The position numbers were made by a program, and so were the translations under genes. Positions 56,313 through 64,000 of a stretch of 64,000 nt of DNA are shown here, piece by piece. The notes beneath the pieces were generated by a model. That model made no database searches, was not told the origin of the DNA, and was given only the letters and a program-made list of their open reading frames with translations. Origin of the DNA: Flectobacillus longus (GTDB lineage Bacteria > Bacteroidota > Bacteroidia > Cytophagales > Spirosomataceae); contig NZ_JASHIC010000019.1 in assembly GCF_030056705.1 (NCBI RefSeq), forward strand, positions 62,001 through 126,000, in the 5' to 3' direction. Every line of letters begins with the position of its first letter. Position 1 is the first letter of the stretch.

Positions 56313-56813
56313 CTAAGCGAGCTCCTCAGGTTTGGATTGAAAATACTCAATTAAGTTTAATTCAAAGTATAAAACATTATCTAGGGGGTTGTAGACATAA
56401 GGTGCTGTTTCTACAAATTGCATAGAACGATATAACCTTATTGCATCTGTTAGGGTAGTTAGGGTGTCTAATTTCATGGTTGAATACCCTGCTTTATAAG
56501 CAAAAGAAACCAATTCTTGAGCTAATTTTTTGCCATACTTTAAACCACGAAAAGCAGGACGAATATACAGCCTTTTCATTTCACAGACTCCCTCAGCAAT
56601 AGGCTTAAGTGCAACGCAACCTGCTGGATGTTGTTCATGATACAATATAATGATGCAGCCCTTTGGCGTAGCGTAGACTTTTGAAAGCGTTTGAAGCTCT
56701 TGCTCAAAGTTTTGGAAACATAAATCTATTCCAAGTTCGAGAGAGTATTCTTCAAACAATTCCTGAACGATAGCAAGTTCTTGATCAGAGTAGTTTACAT
56801 AATGAAATTGCAT
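56313..56813 (-). CDS. GNAT family N-acetyltransferase
   Basis: Acetyl-CoA-dependent acetyltransferase of 166 aa. The fold motifs include CIIILYHEQHPAGCVALKPI, the acetyl-CoA loop MKRLYIRPAFRGLKYGKKLAQELV and MKLDTLTTLTDAIRLYRSMQFVET. The N-terminus contains EYSLELGIDLCFQNFEQEL, common in this GNAT subset. The acceptor is unknown. It is divergent from the ferritin-like gene, and the two starts are 70 bases apart. Confidence 0.85.
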   Translation of the reverse strand: MQFHYVNYSDQELAIVQELFEEYSLELGIDLCFQNFEQELQTLSKVYATPKGCIIILYHEQHPAGCVALKPIAEGVCEMKRLYIRPAFRGLKYGKKLAQELVSFAYKAGYSTMKLDTLTTLTDAIRLYRSMQFVETAPYVYNPLDNVLYFELNLIEYFQSKPEELA

Positions 56814-56883
56814 AAAATCAACAAAGTGTTTAATTTTTTAATGAAGAAAACCTCAGCGTACCACGATTAATATATTTTTGAAT

Positions 56884-57495
56884 ATGAAATTACAAGAAAT
56901 TTTAGGAAAAGTCGTATCCGACAATGCAATTCATGCTCGTTTTTTGAATACTTTGTCGTTGATGGAAAACACAGGTGCTAGAAAAATTTCAGCATCTGAA
57001 CACAAAAGAAAGGTTTCTTATATTGTGTTGAAACACGCCGCCGAGGAGGCTCGTCACGCTTTTTATCTAAAGAAACAAATTCAAAAAGTTGCTCAAATAG
57101 ATGATTACGCAACTTATGATGATGAATTCTTGATAGCTCCTTTTGCTAGTTATTCTTATCTAAATTTGCTTGATTTGCAGGTTTGTAAATACTTAAAAGC
57201 CACTTTGCAACTATCAGGTGTCGAACTTAAATATGCAGCCTATTTATTGGTGACTTACGCCATTGAAGTTCGTGCAGATGAGTTATATCCTGTATATCAA
57301 GAGGTATTAGAACAAGCCAAATCGAAGGTAAATATGAAATCTATTATTGTAGAAGAAGAAGGACATTTGGCTGAAATGATAACTCAATTAAAAGAGTTTT
57401 CAAGTAATTGGGAAGAGCATGCTACAGTGGCTTGTCAATTAGAAGGAAAATTGTTTAATCAATGGATTGAGTCTGTAGGACAATCGATAAACTAA
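56884..57495 (+). CDS. Ferritin-like diiron protein, function unknown
   Basis: Four-helix-bundle protein of 203 aa. Metal-ligand spacing fits the ferritin-like superfamily: Glu28, Glu55 with His58 (EEARH), Glu128 (YAIEVRADE), and Glu158 with His161 (EEEGH). This is two ExxH motifs plus two single Glu, as in diiron carboxylate enzymes. ATG at 56884 is preceded by TATTTTTG ending four bases earlier, so the mRNA may be leaderless; a TTG at 56878 lies inside that box and is rejected. No closer family is recognised. Oxidase, hydroxylase or iron-handling roles are possible. Confidence 0.7.
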   Translation: MKLQEILGKVVSDNAIHARFLNTLSLMENTGARKISASEHKRKVSYIVLKHAAEEARHAFYLKKQIQKVAQIDDYATYDDEFLIAPFASYSYLNLLDLQVCKYLKATLQLSGVELKYAAYLLVTYAIEVRADELYPVYQEVLEQAKSKVNMKSIIVEEEGHLAEMITQLKEFSSNWEEHATVACQLEGKLFNQWIESVGQSIN

Positions 57496-57666
57496 GTTTC
57501 TTGACATAGACAATACGGAATAAAGTGCAGAGTTTTAAGCAATAAATTTATCAATTACTTTTTTTTGATAATATGCTGATAGCTAGGATTTTGTATTTTA
57601 TACTCTGTGCAGTTTGTTAAGGTTACTATCTAAAAGACTTTGTCTAAAGCCTGTTAGATAGTAACT

Positions 57667-58308
57667 TTAATTATCAGATACATACATTAAAAATCCCATT
57701 AGCCTATCAAAAGTTTGAACTTCTTCTTCACTTGCGTGCGAAAAAATAAGCCCTCGCCTATGTTTTTCAAATAAGTCCTTAAAGTTTTCATCATTTACAA
57801 ATTTGGAAACAATCAAACCTTTAAACCGTCTGTGTGATTGATTATAAACATATTTACAAGGTAGCTTTGGTGTTGCATTAAACATCTGATGTATCGCATC
57901 AAGTGTATGATTTGATTGTAAAAACTCAAAGCCATGAACAAGCAAAAAGCTACGTATTTCTTCGCAAGCATCATCTAAATCTGAGTCAGTTTGGATTTTA
58001 TATCGAAAGTTTTTTGAGTCATTGAATTTGCCAATAGAAATCACAAAAGTGTTAGCATCTTCCCAATAGTCACGAGCATTACCTAGATATTGTTGGGCGA
58101 TTTGCTCAATTTTCTCATTTCGACATCCCATATTTACATCGAGTAAGATTTCATTTTCGTAAGAAGTACAGGTGAAAATAACGTTTAGAAAGCCTGACGT
58201 TGTAATTTTTCTATACTGCTTTTTATCTACCATCAGCAAGTAATCATGCTCGAAGAAAAACTGATTCAGTTTTTCGTATAACTGTATTTCAAATGCTTGA
58301 GTGCTCAT
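57667..58308 (-). CDS. Hypothetical protein, 213 aa
   Basis: Not recognised. It is soluble and mixed alpha/beta, with no signal peptide. It contains YLLMVDKKQYRKITTSGFLNVIF, FVISIGKFNDSKNFRY and LPCKYVYNQSHRRFKGLIV, which reads like a nucleotide-free, stress-related DUF. It stands alone, with terminator-like pairing (ACTATCTAA around 57625-57665) nearby. The balanced composition and good start support a real gene. Confidence 0.6.
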   Translation of the reverse strand: MSTQAFEIQLYEKLNQFFFEHDYLLMVDKKQYRKITTSGFLNVIFTCTSYENEILLDVNMGCRNEKIEQIAQQYLGNARDYWEDANTFVISIGKFNDSKNFRYKIQTDSDLDDACEEIRSFLLVHGFEFLQSNHTLDAIHQMFNATPKLPCKYVYNQSHRRFKGLIVSKFVNDENFKDLFEKHRRGLIFSHASEEEVQTFDRLMGFLMYVSDN

Positions 58309-58497
58309 ATTGGAATTAATACAAGATTGGGACGACTGTCAGTTCTGAAGTATGCGACTGGTGACTTGCCAATTCTAGTTTCTATAGTCAACAAATGTAC
58401 ATTGGTAATGTATGCTTAAATGTATAAAATTATTGGAAGAAGTACTAAAAAATATGACCCATTAAGCATTAGTGCAAAATAAAATCGCATTATTACG

Positions 58498-58610
58498 TAT
58501 TAGGCAGTAAGCCGTAGACATTAGTTAAAAAAGCTTCACTAATTTTCTAACAAATACTTTTTAACTTTTAGCCTAAGTCATAAAACCTAGAGCTTAAAGC
58601 GGGTAAAATT
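58498..58610. repeat. Dispersed intergenic repeat, family R2, second copy
   Basis: AGGCAGTAAGCCGTAGACATT, CTTTTTAACTTTTAGCC and CCTAGAGCTTAAAGC resemble the copy at 10790-10980. It abuts the R1 copy at 58628. A partial third copy is at 59363-59412 (GTCTAGAGCTTAATGC). No coding content. Confidence 0.5.
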
Positions 58611-58627
58611 ATTTTAATTTTGCCTTG

Positions 58628-58808
58628 GTACTTAAGTAATCTTGCAAAATAAGATTTAAGTTATGTGTTTAGGCACTAGGCAACAGGCGCAAGGCACAGA
58701 GTGTTAAAATGTTTTTTATTACCCACAACCATGCTTTTTCCCAAAACCCACCGCCGAAAGCTGTTACCTGAAAGCCCCAAGCATAATCTTAAATTTTATT
58801 TTGTCCAC
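58628..58808. repeat. Dispersed intergenic repeat, family R1, copy B
   Basis: Inverted counterpart of the copy at 45822-45998. The shared text runs from the TAAGTAATCTTGCAAAAT end to AAGCATAATCTTAAATTT. It ends 12 bases before the phosphoesterase gene. No transposase and no ORF. Presence of two near-identical copies shows recent spread or strong constraint. Confidence 0.8.
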
Positions 58809-58820
58809 TAACTTAATAAT

Positions 58821-59333
58821 ATGAAAAAAATATTAATTATATCAGATACCCATAGTTATCTCGACCCAAGATTGATGGAGCACGTGGAATGGTGCGATCA
58901 AATATGGCATGGTGGCGATTGGGGCGATGTGTCGGTATCCGATACCTTGTCGGCTATAAAGCCAGTTATGGGAGTTTATGGCAATATTGATGGTACGCCC
59001 GTTCGACAGACTTATCCATTAATAAACCATTTTTACTGCGAAGAAGTTTTGGTAGGTATGACACATATTGCAGGAGCACCTTCCAAATACAAGCCAGATG
59101 CACTCAAATGTTTTGAAATACAGTTGCCTGAAATATTTGTATGTGGGCATTCGCATATTTTACAAGTCAAAAGAGACTTGAATAGAAAAGGTATGTTGTT
59201 TATCAACCCAGGAGCAGCAGGGCAGCATGGTTTTCATCAAGTGCAGACGGCTATTCGTCTAAAAATTGATGGTAAGCGAATATTTGATGTAGAAATGATA
59301 AATATGCCAAGAACCAAAACCAGAATCAATTAG
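58821..59333 (+). CDS. YfcE/MJ0936-type metallophosphoesterase
   Basis: Small metallophosphodiesterase of 170 aa. It has the family metal-ligand motifs ISDTHSYLD (D, H), WHGGDWGD (D), VYGNIDG (N) and VCGHSHI (GHxH). Known members cleave phosphodiesters, and the natural substrate is usually unknown. Start MKKILIISDTHS is standard. It lies next to the R1 copy. Confidence 0.9.
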   Translation: MKKILIISDTHSYLDPRLMEHVEWCDQIWHGGDWGDVSVSDTLSAIKPVMGVYGNIDGTPVRQTYPLINHFYCEEVLVGMTHIAGAPSKYKPDALKCFEIQLPEIFVCGHSHILQVKRDLNRKGMLFINPGAAGQHGFHQVQTAIRLKIDGKRIFDVEMINMPRTKTRIN

Positions 59334-59689
59334 CCTAAAGTTTCTATTATTTCATAAAAAACACTTGTTGGCTTTTACAGCATCAAGTCTAGAGCTTAAT
59401 GCAGGCAAAATAAGAATGAATACAGGAGAATTATCTTGTTTCCCTTTGTAAAAGCTCCTACGAAGTTGATGAAAAAATTGGTTTCTAAAAAACTAATAAA
59501 CAAGCATTTTTATGTTGTATAATTGATGAATTTGATTTGTAAAGTAAGGTGTTGAAAGTTAGAATTTTACATTCATGATTCGCCTCTCACGATTCAGCAT
59601 TAATACATATTTTTATACTTGATTTTTTAGTGAAAATATTGTTTAATTTTGCATAATAGAAAATACTATTTGCAATAGAAATACTTAAA
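59334..59689. other. Intergenic gap before the GroES-like gene
   Basis: It holds a partial R2 repeat (59363-59412) and a candidate promoter for the next gene: TAATTTTG at 59644-59651 with TTG at 59619-59621 as -33. No gene seen. Confidence 0.4.
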
Positions 59690-60064
59690 ATGATGATTAC
59701 AACAATTGGTGGTATCAATACTTTGGATAAAGTGATTATGATGGGTGATAGGGTATTAATTCGCCCACAAGAAAGTAATGGGGTAACGCGTTCGGGTTTA
59801 TTTTTGCCCCCAACGGTTCAAGAAAAAGAGGAAATATTAAAAGGATACGTCATAAAAACTGGACCTGGGTTTCCTATACCTGCTGTTCAAGAAGACGAGC
59901 CTTGGAAGGATTCAGATCAGGTGAGATACATTCCTCTTCAAGTAAAGGAAGGAGATCAAGCTTTATTTCTAAAGAGAAATGGTATAGAAGTAGAAGTTGA
60001 TCATGAGAAGTATATCATTATTCCCCAGTCATCAATTTTAATGATTGTTCGTGAGGACTGGTAG
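59690..60064 (+). CDS. GroES-like (Cpn10 fold) protein without a linked GroEL
   Basis: Cpn10-type protein of 124 aa. It has DKVIMMGDRVLIRPQE, SGLFLPPTVQEKEEILKGYVIKTGPG, GDQALFLKRNGIEVEVDHEKYIIIPQSSILMIV, the order of GroES. A family GroES is about 95 aa; here the loop between strands (FPIPAVQEDEPWKDSDQVRYIPLQV) is longer. No groEL follows. It may be a paralogue with a separate job. The roof loop differs from E. coli. Confidence 0.7.
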   Translation: MMITTIGGINTLDKVIMMGDRVLIRPQESNGVTRSGLFLPPTVQEKEEILKGYVIKTGPGFPIPAVQEDEPWKDSDQVRYIPLQVKEGDQALFLKRNGIEVEVDHEKYIIIPQSSILMIVREDW

Positions 60065-60161
60065 TTAACATGCAGTTCGTAAATTATTTTAATAATTCGT
60101 GCGTTTTTATAGAATATTTTTCAATACTATAAATAAACATTGTAATTTTCAGTATTATTAG

Positions 60162-60640
60162 TCACAAATGCCCAAATCGTATTTGTTTAAACGAAGGACT
60201 CCAATAATCTGAACAAAAGTATAAAACTTGGACGATTTCTGTTCTTTTATGCCATTTGGCATAATGATTGTAAATTAAGTCAGTATAATCGCCATAGAGT
60301 AATATTGAGTCTTCAGTTATTCTAATTTTTATTCCATTCTTTTGCCGCTACAAAAGTCCATGGAGTAGTTATTGACTTTTTGTTCGCCTAATATGCAAAA
60401 AGCCCATTAGCTAAAAATCCTTTAGAAAAATACCTTTGAGCAAAGGTGTTTGCTTTAAAGAATACTTCAACTAATCTTAATTTTTATTTTGTACCCAATA
60501 TAAATTTGGATGCACACTAGTTTTATTTTGTCGATAATCTTCCTGTTGCATGATTGCGAATAGGGCAACAATATTTGGTTTCTGTAACGTGACCTTCAGT
60601 CTATATTTTGATGACAAACTGTTTTAGTTGTACTCTTACA
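60162..60640 (-). pseudogene. Decayed minus-strand gene fragments
   Basis: Reading the minus strand, coherent protein text appears in short pieces joined by frame changes and stops: SSKYRLKVTLQKPNIVALFA, then ANTFAQRYFSKGFLANGLFA, then a stop, SITTPWTFVAAKEWNK and, in another frame, ITEDSILLYGDYTDLIYN followed by YWSPSFKQIRFGHL and a stop at 60162. This pattern is expected of a decaying gene. The family is not recognised. Confidence 0.35.
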
Positions 60641-60855
60641 TTGGCGGATGTATAAAGTATTTTACAGAAAACTGTCTCAATGTAGAACAGGTTTGAACTG
60701 ATGGGGTTTTACAAGCATTGGCGGATGTTTGACATTGAACTCCATCTTTCATCCTTATCAAAAGCATTATAATCCTTACAATAGATGATCTATATTTTAT
60801 AATCATATACAAGATTTTAATCCTTACTTTTAATTAAATACCTAATCAGAAAACA

Positions 60856-60897
60856 GACCTCGGAGAGCTAAACTTTTCGAGGTTTTATTTTTTTGAT
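60856..60897 (+). terminator. Hairpin with T run upstream of the TonB receptor
   Basis: ACCTCG and CGAGGT form a 6-pair stem around GAGAGCTAAACTTTT, followed by TTTATTTTTTT. It reads as a terminator. Because it lies only about 75 bases before the TonB receptor start, an attenuator is an alternative. Confidence 0.45.
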
Positions 60898-60972
60898 TGT
60901 ACCTTTATGTTTTAAATAATGAAGGTATTAATGCAATCGAGTCAACCCTCTTTTCTTTTTTCTATATAACAC

Positions 60973-63015
60973 ATGAGATACGCTATATTTTTACTTTTAA
61001 TTCATCAAACTTTTGGTATTCTTGCTCAACAAACATCTCAGGACACGCTCTATACAGCCAAAGAATTAGCGCCAGTTACTGTTCTTTCCTCACGCATCCC
61101 TCAAAAAGAGAACCAGCTACCAGTATCAGTTTCAACAATCGGTAAAGCTCGTCTGCAAATAGGTCAGACCAAATTATCTTTGTTTGAAGCTCTTAATACT
61201 GTTCCTGGGGTTTTTGCAATGAATTCTGAAAACTTTGCTCAAGACTTAAGGATTTCAATTAGGGGATTTGGCGCCCGTGCTGCTTTTGGCATTCGTGGAT
61301 TAAAGATTGTCCTTGACGGTGTACCAGAATCAACTCCAGACGGAACCGCCAAATTGGGTAATATAGATGTAGGGTTAATAGAAAGAATCGAAGTGCTAAA
61401 AGGGGCAACATCAGGAATTTATGGTAATGCCTCGGGTGGAGTAATTGCTTTACAAACCGAAAGTATGCCTAACAAGCCTTATGCCGAAATATCGAGTACT
61501 TTTGGAAGCTATGGTTTAAAACGCTATCAAGTCAAATTTGGCTCTTCGTGGGGCGAATGGTCTGTATTGGGTAGTGTATCACGATTGGAAAGTGTCGGAT
61601 ATCGTCAAAAAAGTGCTTTAGAACGAAATTTGTTGAATCTAAAGATAGGGTTTCGTCCCTCGGATAAAACGCAACTGAGTTTGTTGACTTCCTATATCAA
61701 TAGCCCCAATGCTGAAGACCCTGGAGGAATTACCCTGGAGGAAGTAAACAAAGACCGTACACAAGCCCGAAAAGCCAACGTTGATTATAATACCACAGAA
61801 TCTTTTAATCAGTTGAGAAATGCCTTGGTTTTTGACCAAAAGTTAGGAGAAAAAAGTGCTATTAATGCAAGAGTTTTTTTGATAAATCGTGATTTTAATA
61901 CTAATCAGGCCTTTGAAGCCAGTGGACAAATTGCCTTTCAACGAGTATTTTGGGGTGGGGGATTCGCCTATCAGTTTTCTACTAAAGGATACAAACTGCG
62001 TACAGGTTTAGACTTGGAGAACCAAGCCGACAATCGTCAGCGATACGATAACAAACTTGGTACACGAACAACTCTTCGACTTGATCAAGAAGAAAGTTTT
62101 GATAATACAGGTGCATATATCTTACAAGAATTTGCCCCATCGAAAGCACTAAGACTTGTTCTAAACACACGATATGACTTGATAAAAATAGGTGTTACTG
62201 ATAAATTTTTGTCAGATGGAAATCAGTCTGCACAGAAAACTTTTCAGCGATTTAGTCCAATGGTAGGTATATCATATAGTCTTGCGCCACGCAATACCTT
62301 GTATGGTAACTTCACGAGTAATTTCGAAACTCCCTCACTTAATGAATTGACTAATAATCCAATAGGTCAAGGTGGATTTAATCCAGACTTAAATCCTCAA
62401 AAATCGCAAAATTACGAGTTGGGGTATAAAGCGTGGTTAGGTAATAAAACTAGAGTAGATATAAGCGTTTTTCAGGTAAATATTCAGGGAGAAATTGTTC
62501 CATATCAGTTGCCCAATCAAGTGGGGCGTACCTTCTATCGCAATGCAGGAGAATCTGTCCGAAAAGGAGTAGAAGTAGGTTTAAGCTGTCAAATAGTTGC
62601 CGCATTAACAACATTTTTAAATTATACATACTCTGATTTTGAGTACAAAAGTTATCAAACATTAGCGGGAGAGTTTGCAGGAAATCGTTTGCCAGGTATT
62701 CCTAAAAATCAAGTGTATGCAGAGTTAAGATATTTCCCAAAATCAGGACTATTTGCTGTAGCTCAATTTCGAAGTGTATCGTCGATGTATGCCAATGACG
62801 CAAATACTGTTTCTGTAGACGGATACCAAACCTTGAATTTGCGTGCAGGATGGCAAAAACATCTGAAAGGAATGACAATAGAGCCATTTGTGGGTGTGAA
62901 TAATCTTTTTGATGCGTCTTATTTTGCTAATATTCAAATCAATGCTACTGCTAACAGATATTATGAACCAGCAGCAGGAAGGACGATTTATGCAGGAATA
63001 AAACTGGGAATTTAA
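60973..63015 (+). CDS. TonB-dependent outer-membrane receptor
   Basis: Outer-membrane receptor for active uptake, powered through TonB. It has 680 aa with a signal peptide (IFLLLIHQTFGILAQ). The plug domain starts near residue 30 (ELAPVTVLSSRIPQKENQ) and has FEALNTVPGVF, RGFGARAAFGIRGLKI and ERIEVLKGATSGIYGNASGGVI. The barrel runs to the end, closing with GRTIYAGIKLGI. There is no N-terminal carboxypeptidase-type domain or SusD partner, so a siderophore or vitamin-like substrate is more likely than a glycan. The substrate is open. Confidence 0.92.
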   Translation: MRYAIFLLLIHQTFGILAQQTSQDTLYTAKELAPVTVLSSRIPQKENQLPVSVSTIGKARLQIGQTKLSLFEALNTVPGVFAMNSENFAQDLRISIRGFGARAAFGIRGLKIVLDGVPESTPDGTAKLGNIDVGLIERIEVLKGATSGIYGNASGGVIALQTESMPNKPYAEISSTFGSYGLKRYQVKFGSSWGEWSVLGSVSRLESVGYRQKSALERNLLNLKIGFRPSDKTQLSLLTSYINSPNAEDPGGITLEEVNKDRTQARKANVDYNTTESFNQLRNALVFDQKLGEKSAINARVFLINRDFNTNQAFEASGQIAFQRVFWGGGFAYQFSTKGYKLRTGLDLENQADNRQRYDNKLGTRTTLRLDQEESFDNTGAYILQEFAPSKALRLVLNTRYDLIKIGVTDKFLSDGNQSAQKTFQRFSPMVGISYSLAPRNTLYGNFTSNFETPSLNELTNNPIGQGGFNPDLNPQKSQNYELGYKAWLGNKTRVDISVFQVNIQGEIVPYQLPNQVGRTFYRNAGESVRKGVEVGLSCQIVAALTTFLNYTYSDFEYKSYQTLAGEFAGNRLPGIPKNQVYAELRYFPKSGLFAVAQFRSVSSMYANDANTVSVDGYQTLNLRAGWQKHLKGMTIEPFVGVNNLFDASYFANIQINATANRYYEPAAGRTIYAGIKLGI

Positions 63016-63136
63016 AATGTTGAGACTCTCGACAAAGAGCCAATGTGAAATAATTAGCAATTTGAGCATTGAAGATTTTTTTAATCTCACAGATTATGAG
63101 ATTTGCAGGAGCGATATACGCATAATTGATTTGAAT

Positions 63137-63167
63137 TTTAGAAATTCATGATTTATTGTTATATTTG
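63137..63167 (+). promoter_or_regulatory. ssrA promoter
   Basis: TATATTTG (63160-63167) is a full -7 box. TTTA at 63137-63140 stands 19 bases upstream as a near-consensus -33. It gives a transcript starting shortly before the mature tmRNA end. Confidence 0.6.
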
Positions 63168-63189
63168 CACCTTATTAAGACAAAATACT

Positions 63190-63585
63190 GGGGACGACCG
63201 GTATTGACAGCTTGTGTATTCTGATAGTAAGCACGTCGGGAGTAGGGTAGACCTCCTGTTAAAAATCAACTCAAACCATAACTGGCAATACTTCGTATGC
63301 CATGGCAGCTTAATTCCTAATTTAGGATAAGTCATAGGTCGCTTTCAACTAGGTTGATGCTTCCTGCCACATCCCTCCATGCTAAACTCTGCCGTGTGGA
63401 ATTGGGGTGACGACAAGCAGAGTCGGGTTTTGCTGATGTCTCTGAGTAAAATCTAGTATACCGAGCCTACGGAATATTTTTGGTCCGGCTTGAACCAAAG
63501 TATTCCCGACAATTAATCAAGACTAAACGTGTAGAAAGCTATGAGTTTCCTTGTCTGGACGAGAGTTCGAATCTCTCCGTCTCCA
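63190..63585 (+). ncRNA. ssrA: Transfer-messenger RNA (tmRNA)
   Basis: Rescues stalled ribosomes and tags the nascent chain. The acceptor stem GGGGACG (63190) pairs with CGTCTCC (63578-63584). The T arm GAGAG-TTCGAAT-CTCTC is at 63561-63577. The tag frame reads GNTSYAMAA and stops at TAA 63311-63313, with the Ala-Ala end normal for the phylum. The 3' CCA is not encoded: CTCC is followed by ACTA. A hairpin terminator follows at once. A probable integrase gene starts 91 bases after the RNA. Confidence 0.95.
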
Positions 63586-63591
63586 CTATTA

Positions 63592-63627
63592 AAAACCGCT
63601 TATACGGCCTGTATAAGCGGTTTTTTG
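63592..63627 (+). terminator. Terminator after ssrA
   Basis: AAAACCGCTTATAC and GTATAAGCGGTTTT form a near-perfect stem around GGCCT, followed by T residues. Confidence 0.85.
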
Positions 63628-63676
63628 CGTTTATACCCCTCGGAATGGCAAAAATTTGGCAGTAAACAGACAAAAA

Positions 63677-64000
63677 ATGGCAGTAAAAGCATCAAAAGAG
63701 GAATACAAATACGAGTTTAGATTACCCCGTTTGAATGACTACAATGGGGATATTTCTAAGCCTTGGTTGATAACTTTCTATATCTGGAATATTGATTTAG
63801 CGAAGCTGGAAAGGAAACGTTTGACCCCTAAAGGAGCTACAGCACAAGAGCGTTATAAGGATTCTAAAAACCTTATTAAAGAGATAAGTACCTGGTTGAA
63901 GAATGGAGCCTATACCGTTGATAAGAAAAAGAAGGTTTTACCCGCAAGCCCTCAAGCTGAAGAAAAGAAAAGTACCGTCTTTGATTATGTTTCTTTGTTT
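63677..64000 (+). CDS. Tyrosine-recombinase-type integrase, N-terminal part (cut by window end)
   Basis: Open frame of 108 codons running to the edge. It begins MAVKASKEEYKYEFRLPR and has WLITFYIWNIDLAKLERKRLTPKGATAQERYKDSKNLIKEI, the arm-binding and early core-binding pattern of Bacteroidota phage-type integrases. The catalytic Arg-His-Arg-Tyr part is outside. It starts 91 bases after the end of ssrA, a classic integration target, and TGGCAGTAAA occurs twice around the start (63657 and 63678). The family call is inference from this short N-terminus plus position. Confidence 0.7.
   Translation, partial: MAVKASKEEYKYEFRLPRLNDYNGDISKPWLITFYIWNIDLAKLERKRLTPKGATAQERYKDSKNLIKEISTWLKNGAYTVDKKKKVLPASPQAEEKKSTVFDYVSLF

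Larger units (their letters stand above)
60065..60972. other. Long gap holding a decayed gene and a terminator-like hairpin
   Basis: About 900 bases before the TonB receptor. The minus strand carries broken coding text at about 60162-60640, listed as a pseudogene. GCATTGGCGGATGT-like text occurs twice (60640 and 60716 region). No intact gene was seen. Confidence 0.5.

Overview
The window looks like chromosomal DNA from a Bacteroidota of the Cytophagales type (AT-rich, relatives of Flectobacillus, Arcicella or Emticicia are plausible; the genus is inference). The signs are promoters with TAnnTTTG -7 boxes, almost no Shine-Dalgarno sequences, a type IX secretion sorting domain, a hybrid two-component regulator with propeller repeats, a DUF2723 membrane protein, a methylmalonyl-CoA mutase pair, and the order parA-parB-DUF5683-dapB-lepB.

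Layout. 1-7.7 kb: end of an ABC exporter, a POT peptide transporter, then the parAB/dapB/lepB housekeeping block. 7.8-11.8 kb: an RlmI-like methyltransferase, a secreted S1/P1-type hydrolase, rpsT and radC. 11.8-17.1 kb: a five-gene minus-strand locus of secreted proteins (pilin-like, chaperone-like, 916-aa usher-like barrel, two more pilin-like) that reads as a chaperone-usher-type fimbrial operon. 17.7-32.5 kb: metabolism (hisB, biotin carboxylase, an alpha-oxoamine synthase, MaoC-like hydratase, lipid kinase, mutA-mutB) with small and hypothetical genes. 33-41.5 kb: dnaA, pheS, a DUF2723 protein, and grpE-dnaJ on the other strand with a palindrome in the leader. 41.6-54 kb: a large T9SS-exported protein with two esterase-like domains, queG, a GntR/LacI-type regulator, a scar where a barrel gene and a second regulator were cut away, and an orphan hybrid two-component sensor. 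54-63 kb: a PLD-family protein, a second S1/P1 hydrolase, GNAT, a ferritin-like diiron protein, a phosphodiesterase, a GroES-like protein, a decayed gene and a TonB-dependent receptor. 63.2-64 kb: ssrA (tmRNA), followed at once by the start of a tyrosine-recombinase-like integrase, so the window ends inside what is probably an integrative element.

How genes work together. MutA/MutB interconvert succinyl-CoA and methylmalonyl-CoA, and the biotin carboxylase may serve the same propionyl-CoA route. ParA/ParB and DnaA cover segregation and replication initiation. GrpE/DnaJ form a chaperone operon. The fimbrial locus is self-contained: subunits, a periplasmic chaperone and an outer-membrane platform.

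The most interesting items are the chaperone-usher-like locus, the ssrA-linked integrase, the deletion scar at 48.6-48.9 kb with three direct repeats beside it, and dispersed intergenic repeats. No CRISPR array, rRNA, tRNA or complete insertion sequence was seen.
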